Assembly (NCBI GenBank): GCA_016712505.1
Contig: JADJQY010000002.1
Span: 124,001 to 188,000, forward strand
Source of the DNA: Candidatus Eiseniibacteriota bacterium
Lineage (GTDB): Bacteria; Eisenbacteria; RBG-16-71-46; CAIMUX01
Direction of reading: 5' to 3'
DNA: 64,000 nt
The translations under genes were made by a program, and so were the position numbers. Under the pieces are notes generated by a model that did no database searches, was not told the origin of the DNA, and saw only the letters and a list, made by a program, of their open reading frames with translations. Below, in pieces: positions 53,633 through 62,358 of this stretch; position 1 is the stretch's first letter; each line of letters starts with the position of its first letter.

Positions 53633-55161
53633 ACCCCGGAGGTTTGGTGAATTCCGGTTCGATGGCGAGCGGCGCGGCCTTGGTTTTTCCGGATCTCTCC
53701 GGCGGGGCCCTGAATCCGCTCCTTCCGTTCCTGATCTTGTCGGTCGGGGCACTCGTCCTGCTGCTGCTCGACAGCCTCTTCGCGAAGCGAAACAATCTGC
53801 CCTGGGCGATGATTTCGTCCGTCTTGCCGCTCCTGGCGCTCGCTACCTACGCCACCCGCTGGCCTGGCCAGAGCGGTACCACCGTGTTCGGCCCGATGTA
53901 CATCGAGGATCCATTCGCCTCGTTTGTCGGGATCCTGGTCTGCATCGCCACCCTCTTCGGGATGCTGCTCTCCGAGACCTATCTGAAGAAGATGGGGCGA
54001 TATCGCGGCGACTACTTCGCCCTGCTGGCCTTTTCCGCTTCGGGCATGGTGCTCTTCGCCTCCACCACCGAGTTTCTCACTCTCTTCCTCGGTCTGGAGC
54101 TTCTCTCGATTCCGGTCTACATCCTGACCGGCTTCCTGCGCCGCGACCAGAAGAGCCTCGAAGCTGCGATGAAGTATTTCCTGCTCGGGGCGTTCTCGTC
54201 CGCGCTCTTCCTCTTCGGAGGCGCCTTCATCTACGGAGCGACCGGCACCACCGATCTGGCCGTGGCGCTGCGCAGTGCGCCGCAGAGCCCGATGCTCCAG
54301 ATCGGCTTCGTGCTGCTGCTCTCCGGGTTCCTTTTCAAGGCGGCCACCGTCCCGTTCCACATGTGGACGCCAGATGTGTACGAGGGCGCCCCCACCGCGG
54401 TGACCGCGTTCATGGCCACCTCAATCAAGGCGGCATCCTTCGGGGCGCTTGGTCGGCTGCTCTACAACGCCGCCCCGGTCACCCAGATCCTGCCCATTCC
54501 GGACATGCTCTGGTGGATCGCGGTGCTGACCATGACCGTGGGCAACTTCGCCGCCCTGACCCAGAGCAATATCAAGCGCATGCTCGCCTACTCCTCGATC
54601 GCCCACGCCGGGTACATGACGGTCGGGCTGGTCTCCTTTGCCTCCAGCGGCGATACCGAGGCGCTGGCAGGCGTGCTCTATTACCTGCTGGCCTATACGC
54701 TGATGAACATCGGTGCCTTCGGGGTGGTCATCCTCTGGAGCGAGAAGGGGACAGAGCGGCTGGAAATCGGGGAGTACGCCGGCCTCGGCTGGAAGACTCC
54801 GGCCCTCGGTCTGGCCATGACCATCTTCATGATTTCGCTTGCCGGCATTCCTCCGGCGGCGGGCTTCTTCGGAAAGTACTACATCTTCCGCAATGCCGTG
54901 GAGCACGGGTATGTCTCGCTGGTCGTGCTCGGAGTGCTGAACAGCGCCTTGTCGGTTTACTACTACCTCCGCGTACTGGTGGCGCTCTACATGCGTCCGG
55001 CCACGCGCGAGTTCACCATGGATCGTTCCGTGGTGGTCGGGTCGGTGGTGGCCTTTTGCGGCCTGGCCCTGCTCTGGATCGGCATCGCCCCGGACACCGT
55101 GTTGCCCGGCGTGCCGGCTCTGGTCGGCTGGGTGCGCGAGTCGGTCCTCACCCTCCGCTAG
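53629..55161 (+). CDS. nuoN: NADH-quinone oxidoreductase subunit N (antiporter-like)
   Basis: 510 residues from GTG 53629, which overlaps the nuoM stop (GTGA); GTG 53647 and ATG 53662 are alternatives. Contains FLGLELLSIPVYILTGFLR, KAATVPFHMWTPDVYEGAP and IKRMLAYSSIAHAGYMTVGL, the NuoN-type proton channel. Last gene of the complex I operon. Confidence 0.96.
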   Translation: MNPGGLVNSGSMASGAALVFPDLSGGALNPLLPFLILSVGALVLLLLDSLFAKRNNLPWAMISSVLPLLALATYATRWPGQSGTTVFGPMYIEDPFASFVGILVCIATLFGMLLSETYLKKMGRYRGDYFALLAFSASGMVLFASTTEFLTLFLGLELLSIPVYILTGFLRRDQKSLEAAMKYFLLGAFSSALFLFGGAFIYGATGTTDLAVALRSAPQSPMLQIGFVLLLSGFLFKAATVPFHMWTPDVYEGAPTAVTAFMATSIKAASFGALGRLLYNAAPVTQILPIPDMLWWIAVLTMTVGNFAALTQSNIKRMLAYSSIAHAGYMTVGLVSFASSGDTEALAGVLYYLLAYTLMNIGAFGVVILWSEKGTERLEIGEYAGLGWKTPALGLAMTIFMISLAGIPPAAGFFGKYYIFRNAVEHGYVSLVVLGVLNSALSVYYYLRVLVALYMRPATREFTMDRSVVVGSVVAFCGLALLWIGIAPDTVLPGVPALVGWVRESVLTLR

Positions 55162-55185
55162 CCGGGGGGCAAGGCGCGGCCGACG

Positions 55186-55947
55186 TTGATCCGTTGGGTC
55201 TTCCTCGATGTCGGGAACGTCGTGATGAACGACGACCCGACCATGGCGTATCTGTACCGCGCCCTCGACGATGCCCTGCAGGCGCGCGGCATCCACAAGC
55301 CGTTCCCCGAGCTGCTCGCCGAGCGGGAGGAGCTGATCCGCACCCGGGGCACCGGCCATTGGTCCATTCTCGCCGAGCGTTACCTCGGGCGCGACGGGCT
55401 GCACCGCTTGATGCTGGAGACCGCCGAGGAGCTTCGCGCCAACTACCTCCGTTACCACAACCTTCTCCCCGGCATGGCTGAGGCGCTGGCGGAGATCTCG
55501 ACCCGCCGATCTCTGGCCGTGGTTGCCAACCAGATGCGTCAGGCCGAGGCTGCACTCGAGCAGGTCGGGGTCGCGCGGTACTTCCGGTTCCTCGCCCTGA
55601 GCGAGGTAGTGGAGCTCTACAAGCCGGATCCACGTCTCTACCAGTGGGCGCTCGGCCGGGCCGGCTGCGCCCCCCACGAGGCGGTCATGGTGGGTGACCG
55701 GGTCGACAACGATGTCGCACCGGCGAAGACTCTCGGCCTCCGCACCATCTGGTTCCACGCCCCCTTGGCGGAGAAGGGCTACATCCCCGCCTCCGAGCGA
55801 GACCGCCGGTACTTCGAGAGCCAGCAGCGCGCTTCCGTCTCGGAGATCGCCCCGAAAACTCCCGCCCAGGCCCCCGACCTCGAGGCTCGCTCCGCCTCCG
55901 AGCTTCTCCGCGCCCTCGATCTGCTCGATTCCGGCTCACCGCGCTGA
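55186..55947 (+). CDS. HAD-superfamily hydrolase
   Basis: A 253-residue soluble protein. TTG start at 55186 is the only start near the motif; a weak ggggggcaag lies upstream. Motif I reads FLDVGNVVMND (DxGNV, with Asp as nucleophile, but the second Asp of DxDGT is replaced by Gly). Motif III/IV are ELYKPDPRLY and MVGDRVDNDVAPAKTLGL. The cap between motifs I and II is helical (subclass I). Small-molecule phosphatase or dehalogenase; substrate unknown. It follows nuoN by 24 bp and could be cotranscribed. Confidence 0.85.
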   Translation: MIRWVFLDVGNVVMNDDPTMAYLYRALDDALQARGIHKPFPELLAEREELIRTRGTGHWSILAERYLGRDGLHRLMLETAEELRANYLRYHNLLPGMAEALAEISTRRSLAVVANQMRQAEAALEQVGVARYFRFLALSEVVELYKPDPRLYQWALGRAGCAPHEAVMVGDRVDNDVAPAKTLGLRTIWFHAPLAEKGYIPASERDRRYFESQQRASVSEIAPKTPAQAPDLEARSASELLRALDLLDSGSPR

Positions 55948-56088
55948 AATTCGCTCCAGCCCGCGCACATCCTGCCGATCCCTGGAGTGGGTGCGCTGGC
56001 GCACCGACCGAGCGGTGCCGCGGCGGGTCTCCCCACAGGCGCGTCCGCTCCGCGGAACCACCGTGCGAAGGGAACAAAGGGGTGCGGC

Positions 56089-56484
56089 ATGTCGGACATT
56101 CAGCAGTCGAAGAGCGCGGCGAACTTTCAGATGAGTTCCTGGCAGGTTCTCCAGGAAGAGGACATGGCGAAGTTCCTCGAACAGCAGGTCATCACGACCG
56201 ACCGGCTCACCGTCGTCCGCTGCGTCTACCGCCCCGGCTACGAGGTGGTCGCCCACTGGCACCCGCAGGAGCAGATCACCATCGTCGAAGAGGGGGTCCT
56301 CTCGATGGTGATCGACGGCAAGGTGATTGAGGTTGGGGCGGGGCAGGTGATCTCGATTCCGGCTCGGGTGCGGCATGCGACTTTGGTTCGGGGGGGGCAG
56401 AGGGTGAGGGCGTTGAACCTCTTCGTTCGCCCCGACCCCCACCCCTCCGGCCTCCCCCAATCCAGCCCCCCCATGTATCGCTAG
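56089..56484 (+). CDS. single-domain cupin protein
   Basis: 131 residues. One cupin barrel with metal-site motif 1 HWHPQEQITIVEEG (His/His/Glu pattern) and motif 2 IPARVRHATLVRGG, residues ~60-110. No signal peptide. The C-terminal tail is Pro/Ser-rich. ATG 56089 is preceded by aagggg. The stop is 2 bases from the left end of an insertion sequence, so the original C-terminus may have been altered by the insertion. Confidence 0.82.
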   Translation: MSDIQQSKSAANFQMSSWQVLQEEDMAKFLEQQVITTDRLTVVRCVYRPGYEVVAHWHPQEQITIVEEGVLSMVIDGKVIEVGAGQVISIPARVRHATLVRGGQRVRALNLFVRPDPHPSGLPQSSPPMYR

Positions 56485-56486
56485 AG

Positions 56487-57864
56487 GTGTCGCGAAGATT
56501 CGTGTTCGGGCGGGGAGCGCCGGGCGAACCCGGAGGCGAGCGGTGGGTCGGGACGTGCGCGCGGCGTCGGTAGGCCAGATCAGAATGCGTGGAGTAACCG
56601 GTGAACCCGTTGGCCAGGTCCCAGGATGGGAGTGTAGATCCAGGCGCAATAGTAGTCGCGAAGTGGTTGCGGCAGGAGTTCGGTGCGCGGAAAGCGGCGC
56701 CTCGCGAAAAGGTCCCGCCAGGAGAGCTGCCGATCTGCCACCCCTGCCACCATGGCCGCCGTCGACCCAGGCTCGCGTTCGCTTCTCCACTTGATGTAGT
56801 TCCGCCAGAAGAGGAATAGTCCAGCCCGTTCGATCGCGGCCTGCCGCCTCTTGCTGAAGGCAATCGTTTCTCGGCGGTGATTCGCCTGTGCGTGGCGGAG
56901 CAGAGTGTCGGCAGCGTTAACTGCGAAAAGCGGGTTCCAGGGTGTTCGAGGCGCCTTGCCTGACGTGACGATCTGCCTGATCCGGCGTCCCTGCTCATCG
57001 ACGAACTCGCGAATCGGGCGCCGATAGGCCGGATGGCCGTCGGTATGGACGATGAACTCGGCCCCCGGAGACTTCGGTGCCTGGTTCAAACCCCCGCGAG
57101 CACCAGGGTTCCCCTGAGGCCGCAGCGCCAGACGCAGGAGCGCCGCGATGCCGGTAGACACCGCCGAACGGTCGGGGCAGCCGAAGGCAACCTCCAAAGC
57201 GTCCCGACGCGACCGTTGGGTCGCAGTCATCCTTCCCTTGCGCCGAAGCGGGCTCTCGGTGAACCCCCAGAGGAAGTGGGTCGCGCGTCCCACGATCAGA
57301 TTCAGGTGGAAAGGGAAGTACTGCGAGTACTCGAACGTCTCGATCCCGTCGAGGGCGAACGACTCCCAGGGGCGCACGCCCCCCGTGAGCTCGCGATGGC
57401 AAATCAGGGCTTGGCGAAATCCCCGTGCGATGTGCCGCGCCACGGTATCGGCGGACACGCCGTGTCGCCGGCCAGATTGTCGCAGCCCGGGTCCTTCGAC
57501 GGCCCATGCCACCAGGTTTGGGAACAAGCTTCGCCGCCGGAGCCAGTAGTCCGCCTGGAACGTGCGGAACGAGAAGCGCCTGCCACACCGCCTGCAGCGG
57601 AAGCACTGAAACAGCTCTCCGTCGCTCGGCCGGGTGAAGGTCCCATCGCGAGCGGCGCGCCACGTCGCGGTCGGCGCGTAGCACGCGCAGTGTCGGTTCG
57701 GGCAATGCGGTGGAATGAAGTCCCGCCCCACCACGTCACTGTCTCCCTGTCGAGAATCCTGCATGTTCCTGCAGTCGAGCGAAACCCATGCCGACCGCAC
57801 ACGATCCGTGCAGATTCCCGTCCACCCTCGTCCCGCCTCGAGAAAACCCGAATCTTCGCGACAC
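56487..57864 (-). mobile_element. insertion sequence, 1378 bp, 16-bp perfect terminal inverted repeats
   Basis: gtgtcgcgaagattcg at 56487-56502 is exactly inverted at 57849-57864. The only gene inside is a minus-strand transposase. Flanking 8-mers (cgctagag left, gcccttgg right) do not match, so no target duplication is evident at that length. The element fits exactly between a cupin stop and a lipoprotein gene. IS family not certain; the zinc-ribbon transposase recalls IS1/IS1595-type enzymes. Confidence 0.85.
56580..57764 (-). CDS. transposase with N-terminal zinc ribbon
   Basis: 394 residues from ATG 57764. An N-terminal four-Cys zinc ribbon (CPNRHC ... CFRCRRCGRRFSF) binds DNA; a helix-turn-helix-like segment (RQSGRRHGVSADTVARHIA) and an RNase-H-like catalytic core follow. 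Candidate acidic residues are Asp in FALDGIETF, Asp in FIVHTDGHPAYR and Glu in NHRRETIAFSKRR or nearby. It is intact and lies wholly between the inverted repeats, so the element may still be active. Confidence 0.82.
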   Translation of the reverse strand: MQDSRQGDSDVVGRDFIPPHCPNRHCACYAPTATWRAARDGTFTRPSDGELFQCFRCRRCGRRFSFRTFQADYWLRRRSLFPNLVAWAVEGPGLRQSGRRHGVSADTVARHIARGFRQALICHRELTGGVRPWESFALDGIETFEYSQYFPFHLNLIVGRATHFLWGFTESPLRRKGRMTATQRSRRDALEVAFGCPDRSAVSTGIAALLRLALRPQGNPGARGGLNQAPKSPGAEFIVHTDGHPAYRRPIREFVDEQGRRIRQIVTSGKAPRTPWNPLFAVNAADTLLRHAQANHRRETIAFSKRRQAAIERAGLFLFWRNYIKWRSEREPGSTAAMVAGVADRQLSWRDLFARRRFPRTELLPQPLRDYYCAWIYTPILGPGQRVHRLLHAF

Positions 57865-57918
57865 GCCCTTGGGCTACAGTGGGGGGAGGGGGAGCTGAGG
57901 GGAGAAAGGGGAGCACGG

Positions 57919-59079
57919 ATGCCCGTCCCGCCCAAGACCAGTCCAGCCTTGTCCGCCATCTCGCTGCTGATCGCCGCCGGATGCGGAGGAGGCGACAGCT
58001 CGTCGCCGCCACCCGTGATCCCAAATAACCCGCCCACCATCGAGCGGGTCTACACGCTGCCGGCCCGGGTGCACGCCGCGGAAGAGGTGGTGGCACTGGT
58101 CAACGCGCGCGACCGCGACGGAGACCGGTTGAAGTTCCGCTGGGAAGCAACCCGGGGGGAGTTTCCCGACGGAAACGTACTGGCCGGGAGTACCTGGGCC
58201 ACGCCGCGGGCGCGAGGGCGGGACACGCTCTACGTCCACGTGTCGGACGCGGTCGATTCGGTGGTGGGGAAGGTCGAGGTCGACCTGGTGCTCCCGGCGC
58301 CCCCGGACTCCGTGAGCCTGGTCAATGCGAGCAGCCTGTTCACCTTGAGCTGGCAGAAGAGTCGCGACCACGGGATCACCCACTGGGCCGGGTACGAGGT
58401 CTTCGTCGCGGACCGGAGTCTGGTCGGATTGTCCGAGGCGGAGTTGCTTCCCTATCGCCTCTACGATGAGCCCTGGACCGCGCCGGAGCTGACGACGCGG
58501 GTCTCCCGGCTGCGCGATGGACGGCCGCTGCGGATCGGGACGAAGTACTATGCCCATGTGCGCAGTCTGCGTCGCTGGGATGGCCTGGACGAACGCAGTC
58601 TGCCCAGCGCGGAACTCGACCTCTCACCCCGTCCGGACTGGATTCTGGCGGTGTTTCCGGAGCGTCGCCACCTGAACGGCGGGCTGGCGCTCGACCTTTC
58701 GGCCGGGCGGGCGAGGCTGCTTGACCCGGGGGATGCATCCGGGCTGGCGGAGCGCGACATCTACCTCGACGGCGGGCGCGAGGACGGCACCGGTCCGCTG
58801 GAAATGCGCAGCGTGTCGCTCCTGGCCGGAGACAACCCGGCGTGGGGAGCGCGGGTCTGCCTCCTCAAGCGGATCGCGGGCGAGCCGGATGTGAGCACCA
58901 CGAGCGACGACGGCTGGTCGACGACCGTGGCGGTGGAGACCGGGGCAGTCTACGCATTGAAGACCCCGGAGGGGAACTACGCCAAGCTGTCCGTCACGTC
59001 CGTGGCGGGATTCGCCCCGAATCGACACGCCCACGTTTCCTGGGCGTATCAGACGATTCCCGGCTACCGGAGCTTCTGA
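57919..59079 (+). CDS. secreted lipoprotein with beta-sandwich domains
   Basis: 386 residues. ATG 57919 gives a signal peptide with lipobox LIAAGC (Cys ~22). Residues ~45-125 look like a cadherin/Ig-like domain (VVALVNARDRDGDRLKFRWEA, GRDTLYVHVSDAVDSVVG), ~130-235 like fibronectin III (FTLSWQKSRDHGITHWAGYEV), and the last ~140 are a further beta-rich domain. Family not recognised. The IS ends 54 bases upstream and may have displaced or supplied its promoter. Confidence 0.75.
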   Translation: MPVPPKTSPALSAISLLIAAGCGGGDSSSPPPVIPNNPPTIERVYTLPARVHAAEEVVALVNARDRDGDRLKFRWEATRGEFPDGNVLAGSTWATPRARGRDTLYVHVSDAVDSVVGKVEVDLVLPAPPDSVSLVNASSLFTLSWQKSRDHGITHWAGYEVFVADRSLVGLSEAELLPYRLYDEPWTAPELTTRVSRLRDGRPLRIGTKYYAHVRSLRRWDGLDERSLPSAELDLSPRPDWILAVFPERRHLNGGLALDLSAGRARLLDPGDASGLAERDIYLDGGREDGTGPLEMRSVSLLAGDNPAWGARVCLLKRIAGEPDVSTTSDDGWSTTVAVETGAVYALKTPEGNYAKLSVTSVAGFAPNRHAHVSWAYQTIPGYRSF

Positions 59080-59084
59080 GTTCG

Positions 59085-59811
59085 ATGCTCGAGGTTCCTC
59101 CGATCCTCTTCGTGAAGCTGGTAGTCTGCGACGGCGCGGGGCGCCTCCTGTTGCAGCGTCGGCGCAAGGACGACCGCTATCACGGCTTCTGGGAGTTGCC
59201 CGGCGGCCGGGTGCGCGCGGGCGAGACGCTGCTCGCCGCCGCGCGACGCGAACTCCTCGAGGAGACCGGGCTCGAACTCGAACGGTTGCTCGCGCAGTCC
59301 GGGAGAGAAGAGCGCGATCGGTTCGGCGGGGTTGCCCGGGAGGTGAACCCACTCGTCACGGTCGAGACGTCGGTGGATGACGCTCCGGGATCGGAGCCCC
59401 GGTCCGCGGAGCCCCAGTCCGCGACCACCAATCCCCCGGTGCTCCGGGACGCAGTGCCCCCTCACACACGGCCCCCTCACAGGGCCCCCTCACCCAGGGC
59501 CCCCTCACGCAGTGTCCCCTCACCCAGTGCCCCCTCACGCAGTGCCCCGGCACGGCGTGCCTCGGCCGGGCTCCGGGAGCGAGGCGATCGCACACCGCGG
59601 CGGAACGCTGGTCCTGGGGCACTACTTCGCCTGCCGCGCCCGCGGAAGCGTCGCGGAGACGCTCGAAGCCGATGCCCACCAGTGGGTCACTCCGGAGCGG
59701 CTCCGACGCGATTTTCTCGAGCGACCGGAGATCGACCTCTCCACCCTCGATCGACTCGCGCTCCGCCGGTCCTTCGACACGATCCGGAGGTGCCTGGCCG
59801 ACTCCGTGTAA
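59085..59811 (+). CDS. Nudix hydrolase with minisatellite insertion and frameshift
   Basis: ATG 59085, 5 bases after the previous stop. The Nudix box GGRVRAGETLLAAARRELLEETGLEL (G-x5-E-x7-REUxEExGU, residues ~40-65, shown here as adjoining parts) is intact: GGRVRAGETL then AARRELLEETG. The C-terminal beta/alpha part (GGTLVLGHYFACRARG, AHQWVTPERL) lies in another frame. Between them is a 15-bp tandem repeat (59451-59553) whose third unit is 13 bp; restoring 2 bases rejoins the frames and gives a run of xVPPH pentapeptides. 8-oxo-dGTP-type or other nucleotide pyrophosphohydrolase; substrate unknown. Confidence 0.75.
59451..59553. repeat. 15-bp minisatellite inside the Nudix gene
   Basis: Seven units of the type gcagtgccccctcac; all are 15 bp except the third (agggccccctcac, 59481-59493), which is 13 bp. 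A 15-bp unit keeps the reading frame, so copy-number change is tolerated but the 2-bp loss is not. In the restored frame units read AVPPH, TRPPH, GPPH, PGPPH, AVSPH, PVPPH and AVPRH. Confidence 0.88.
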
Positions 59812-59840
59812 CGGGGGCCCCGCGCTCCGTCCTGACCGGG

Positions 59841-61004
59841 TTAGCGAGCGCCGGTGGCGTAGAGCTCCCGCAGCCGGGCCAGCATCTGGTCGCGGCCGAA
59901 GCTCGCCAGCGCGCGTCGTCGGGCTGCCTGTCCGGAGGCGGTTTCGGCGCCGGCGCGGCGCGCGGCGCCGACGCGGGCGAGCTGGGCCTGGACGGCAGAG
60001 ACCCAGGCGTCGCGATCGGTCGGCGCCACGAGCTGCCCCTCCACGCCGTGATCCAGGAGCCCGCGAATTCCCGGAAGGTCGGAGGCGACGATCTCGCGTC
60101 CGGCAGCCATCGCCTCCATCACCGTGAGCGGCGCCCCCTCCCAGAGCGAGGGGAGCAGCACCAGGTCCATCGCGGCAAGCCAGGGCACCGGGTCCTCCTG
60201 CCGCCCCACCCAGAGTGCCCCGGAATCGGTCATCCCCTCGAGCTCCGTGCGCTGTGGACCGTCGCCGACCATCAAGAGACGAAGCGATCGCGCCGGCTCG
60301 GCGGCCCGAACCCGGTTCCAGAGCGGAATCAGCGCCTCTGGATTCTTCTGCGCCGCCATCCGGCCGAGGAATCCGAGCACCACATCGTCCGGGGAGATTC
60401 CGAGGGCGCGGCGTCGCGCCTCCCCCTCGGCGCGCAGGCGGACGAGATCTTCGAATGGAACGAGGTCGATCCCGGGCGGGACGAGAAGGGCCCGACCGCG
60501 GGGCACGAGGCCGAGCCCGGCGGCGGTGCGGCGGTCCGCTTCGGCGACGAAGATCAACAGGTCGGTCACGGTCGCGGCCCGGCGCTCCGCGCGGATGAAC
60601 AGATCACGCGCGATCCAGCTCGTGCGTGGAGTGAACCCAAAGCCATGGACGGTGTGGGCCACCCGCCGGAGTCCCGCCCGGCGCGCCGCTTCACGCCCAA
60701 CGATCCCCGCCTTGCTGCTGTGGGTGTGCAGCCAGTCGGGCGCGATGTCACGGAGGGCGCGATGCAGCCAGGCGGTGGCGGCGAAATCGTGCAGCGGGGC
60801 GACGGCGCGCCGGAGGTGCGGCACCTCGCGGACCGTGACTCCACGGGCGCGCGCCTCGGCCCAGAGACTCCCCTCCGCGCCGGTCTCGATCCCGGCCCAG
60901 AGTTCCACCTCGTGACCACGCGCCGCGAGATCGACCGCGGTCTCGAGGGCGACACGTTGAGCGCCGCCGCGCACCAGGCGGGTGATCAGCTGGACGAACT
61001 TCAA
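59841..61004 (-). CDS. GT4-family glycosyltransferase
   Basis: 387 residues. TTG start at 61004 with ggagg upstream, overlapping the preceding stop as TTGA. N-terminal acceptor domain LITRLVRGGAQRVALETA and HTHSSKAGIVGREAARRAG; donor-domain VPPGIDLVPFEDL, VLGFLGRMAAQKNPEAL and LPSLWEGAPLTVMEAMAAG with the E-x7-E motif. Retaining GT-B enzyme, probably surface polysaccharide synthesis, paired with the next glycosyltransferase. Confidence 0.92.
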   Translation of the reverse strand: MKFVQLITRLVRGGAQRVALETAVDLAARGHEVELWAGIETGAEGSLWAEARARGVTVREVPHLRRAVAPLHDFAATAWLHRALRDIAPDWLHTHSSKAGIVGREAARRAGLRRVAHTVHGFGFTPRTSWIARDLFIRAERRAATVTDLLIFVAEADRRTAAGLGLVPRGRALLVPPGIDLVPFEDLVRLRAEGEARRRALGISPDDVVLGFLGRMAAQKNPEALIPLWNRVRAAEPARSLRLLMVGDGPQRTELEGMTDSGALWVGRQEDPVPWLAAMDLVLLPSLWEGAPLTVMEAMAAGREIVASDLPGIRGLLDHGVEGQLVAPTDRDAWVSAVQAQLARVGAARRAGAETASGQAARRRALASFGRDQMLARLRELYATGAR

Positions 61005-62146
61005 CGATCCTCCGACCCGATGAGGAGACCGTAGAGGTCGCGATAGGCGCCGAGCATCGCCTCGATCCCGAACCGTTCTGCCTCCACCTGCGCGGCGGCG
61101 CCAAGGCGCTGCGCCAGTCCCGGATCGTCGGCCAGACGGGCGATCGCCGCGGCGAGCAGATCGGAGCGGCCGGGAGGGACGAGTAGACCCGACTCCTCGT
61201 CCCGAATCAGCTCGGGCAGACCGCCCACCGCCGTCGCGACCACCGCGGCCCCCAACGCCATCGCCTCGAGGGCGACCAGCCCGAACCCTTCCTCGCGCGA
61301 CGGCACGACCACCACAGGGCGTGCCCCGCTCGAAACAGCCGTCCCGGCAGCTGCACCAGGGGCGGCCGGAGCGTGGATCCGAAACGAGGATCCCAGGCCG
61401 GCCGAGGCGGCGACGGCACGGAGCTCCGTCTCGAGTGATCCCGCGCCCACCAGCTCGACCGCGATTTCCCGCCCCTCAGTGCGGAGCCGGGCAGCGGCGG
61501 CGATGAGGTCCGGCCAGCCTTTCGCCGCTTCGAGGCGCCCGACACCCAGCAGGGTGAGCACCCGATCGCCCGTCGGTCGTTGCATCGGGCTGGCGTGATG
61601 AGCCCACGGGATCGCCTCCCGATCGACGCCGTTCGGCACCACCGTGACCCGCTCTCCGGACACGCCAAGACGACGCACGACCGCCGCCGCGGCGGGCGAG
61701 ACCGCCACCACGGCATCCGCGCGGCGCAGGGTGTGCGCTTCCAGCCCGCGATGCCAGGCGCGCATCCAGTCGTCGGTCCCCTCCTTCGAGGCCAGATGGG
61801 GCAGTCCGGCGCGTCGCCGCAGCGCGTCGCCGAGCAGATGAGAGTGAAACAGCGTGGAGTGGAGCAACGACGGGGCCGCGTGCCCAAGCACCCGGTCGAG
61901 CTCGCGCCCCAACCGCCCCGAGCCGAGTGCCCGGAGGGTCTGCCAGGGACGTCGATGCCCCAGGGAGTGCACCTCCACGCCGGAGTCGCGGAGCGGCTGG
62001 ACGATCGTCGCGCCCCCCTGACCGGTGTGCGGGGCAAAGCAAAGGACATGGTGGCGGTAGGCGCGGTCGCGACACCGGGCGAGCAGCATCGACTGGCTGC
62101 CGCCCAGGCGTAGGTCGGTGATGATGTGGAGGACACTTGGCTTCAT
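61001..62146 (-). CDS. GT4-family glycosyltransferase
   Basis: 381 residues. ATG 62146 (RBS gcagga). HIITDLRLGGSQSMLLARC at the N-terminus, VTVVPNGVDREAI and VLTLLGVGRLEAAKGWPDLI in the donor domain, VVVPSREEGFGLVALEAMALG with E-x7-E. Upstream and translationally coupled to the other GT4 gene. Acceptor unknown. Confidence 0.92.
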   Translation of the reverse strand: MKPSVLHIITDLRLGGSQSMLLARCRDRAYRHHVLCFAPHTGQGGATIVQPLRDSGVEVHSLGHRRPWQTLRALGSGRLGRELDRVLGHAAPSLLHSTLFHSHLLGDALRRRAGLPHLASKEGTDDWMRAWHRGLEAHTLRRADAVVAVSPAAAAVVRRLGVSGERVTVVPNGVDREAIPWAHHASPMQRPTGDRVLTLLGVGRLEAAKGWPDLIAAAARLRTEGREIAVELVGAGSLETELRAVAASAGLGSSFRIHAPAAPGAAAGTAVSSGARPVVVVPSREEGFGLVALEAMALGAAVVATAVGGLPELIRDEESGLLVPPGRSDLLAAAIARLADDPGLAQRLGAAAQVEAERFGIEAMLGAYRDLYGLLIGSEDR

Positions 62147-62188
62147 GATGGTCCTGCGGCCGACTGTAGCAGGTTGGCGCGATTCGCG

Positions 62189-62251
62189 CCCATCGCCCGT
62201 CGCGCGTTGCCCATCGCCCGTCGCGCGTTGCCTATCGGCCGTCGCCCGACG
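62189..62251. repeat. 21-bp tandem repeat upstream of glycosyltransferase operon
   Basis: cccatcgcccgtcgcgcgttg occurs twice back to back (62189-62230) followed by a diverged third copy (cctatcggccgtcgcccgacg). It lies in the 212-bp divergent gap that must hold the promoters of both the glycosyltransferase pair and the following gene. No other feature is evident there. Confidence 0.8.
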
Positions 62252-62358
62252 CGAGTCGCGCCGGTCTTACGTCGCCCGTCCCGCCCCGCGCGCCGCGCGC
62301 AGACCCCGGAGCGAAAAGGCCGCGGGGGCGTCGAGCGACCCGGCTATACTGCGCCGCC

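Noticed and set aside
56479..57872. Target-site duplication of the insertion sequence
   Set aside because: The 8 bases on each side differ; no shorter convincing match was seen.
58842..61034. Single 730-residue plus-strand protein spanning the Nudix gene and the glycosyltransferase
   Set aside because: Only the Nudix N-terminus in this frame is real; the rest is the repeat region read out of frame and the antisense of a well-supported glycosyltransferase.
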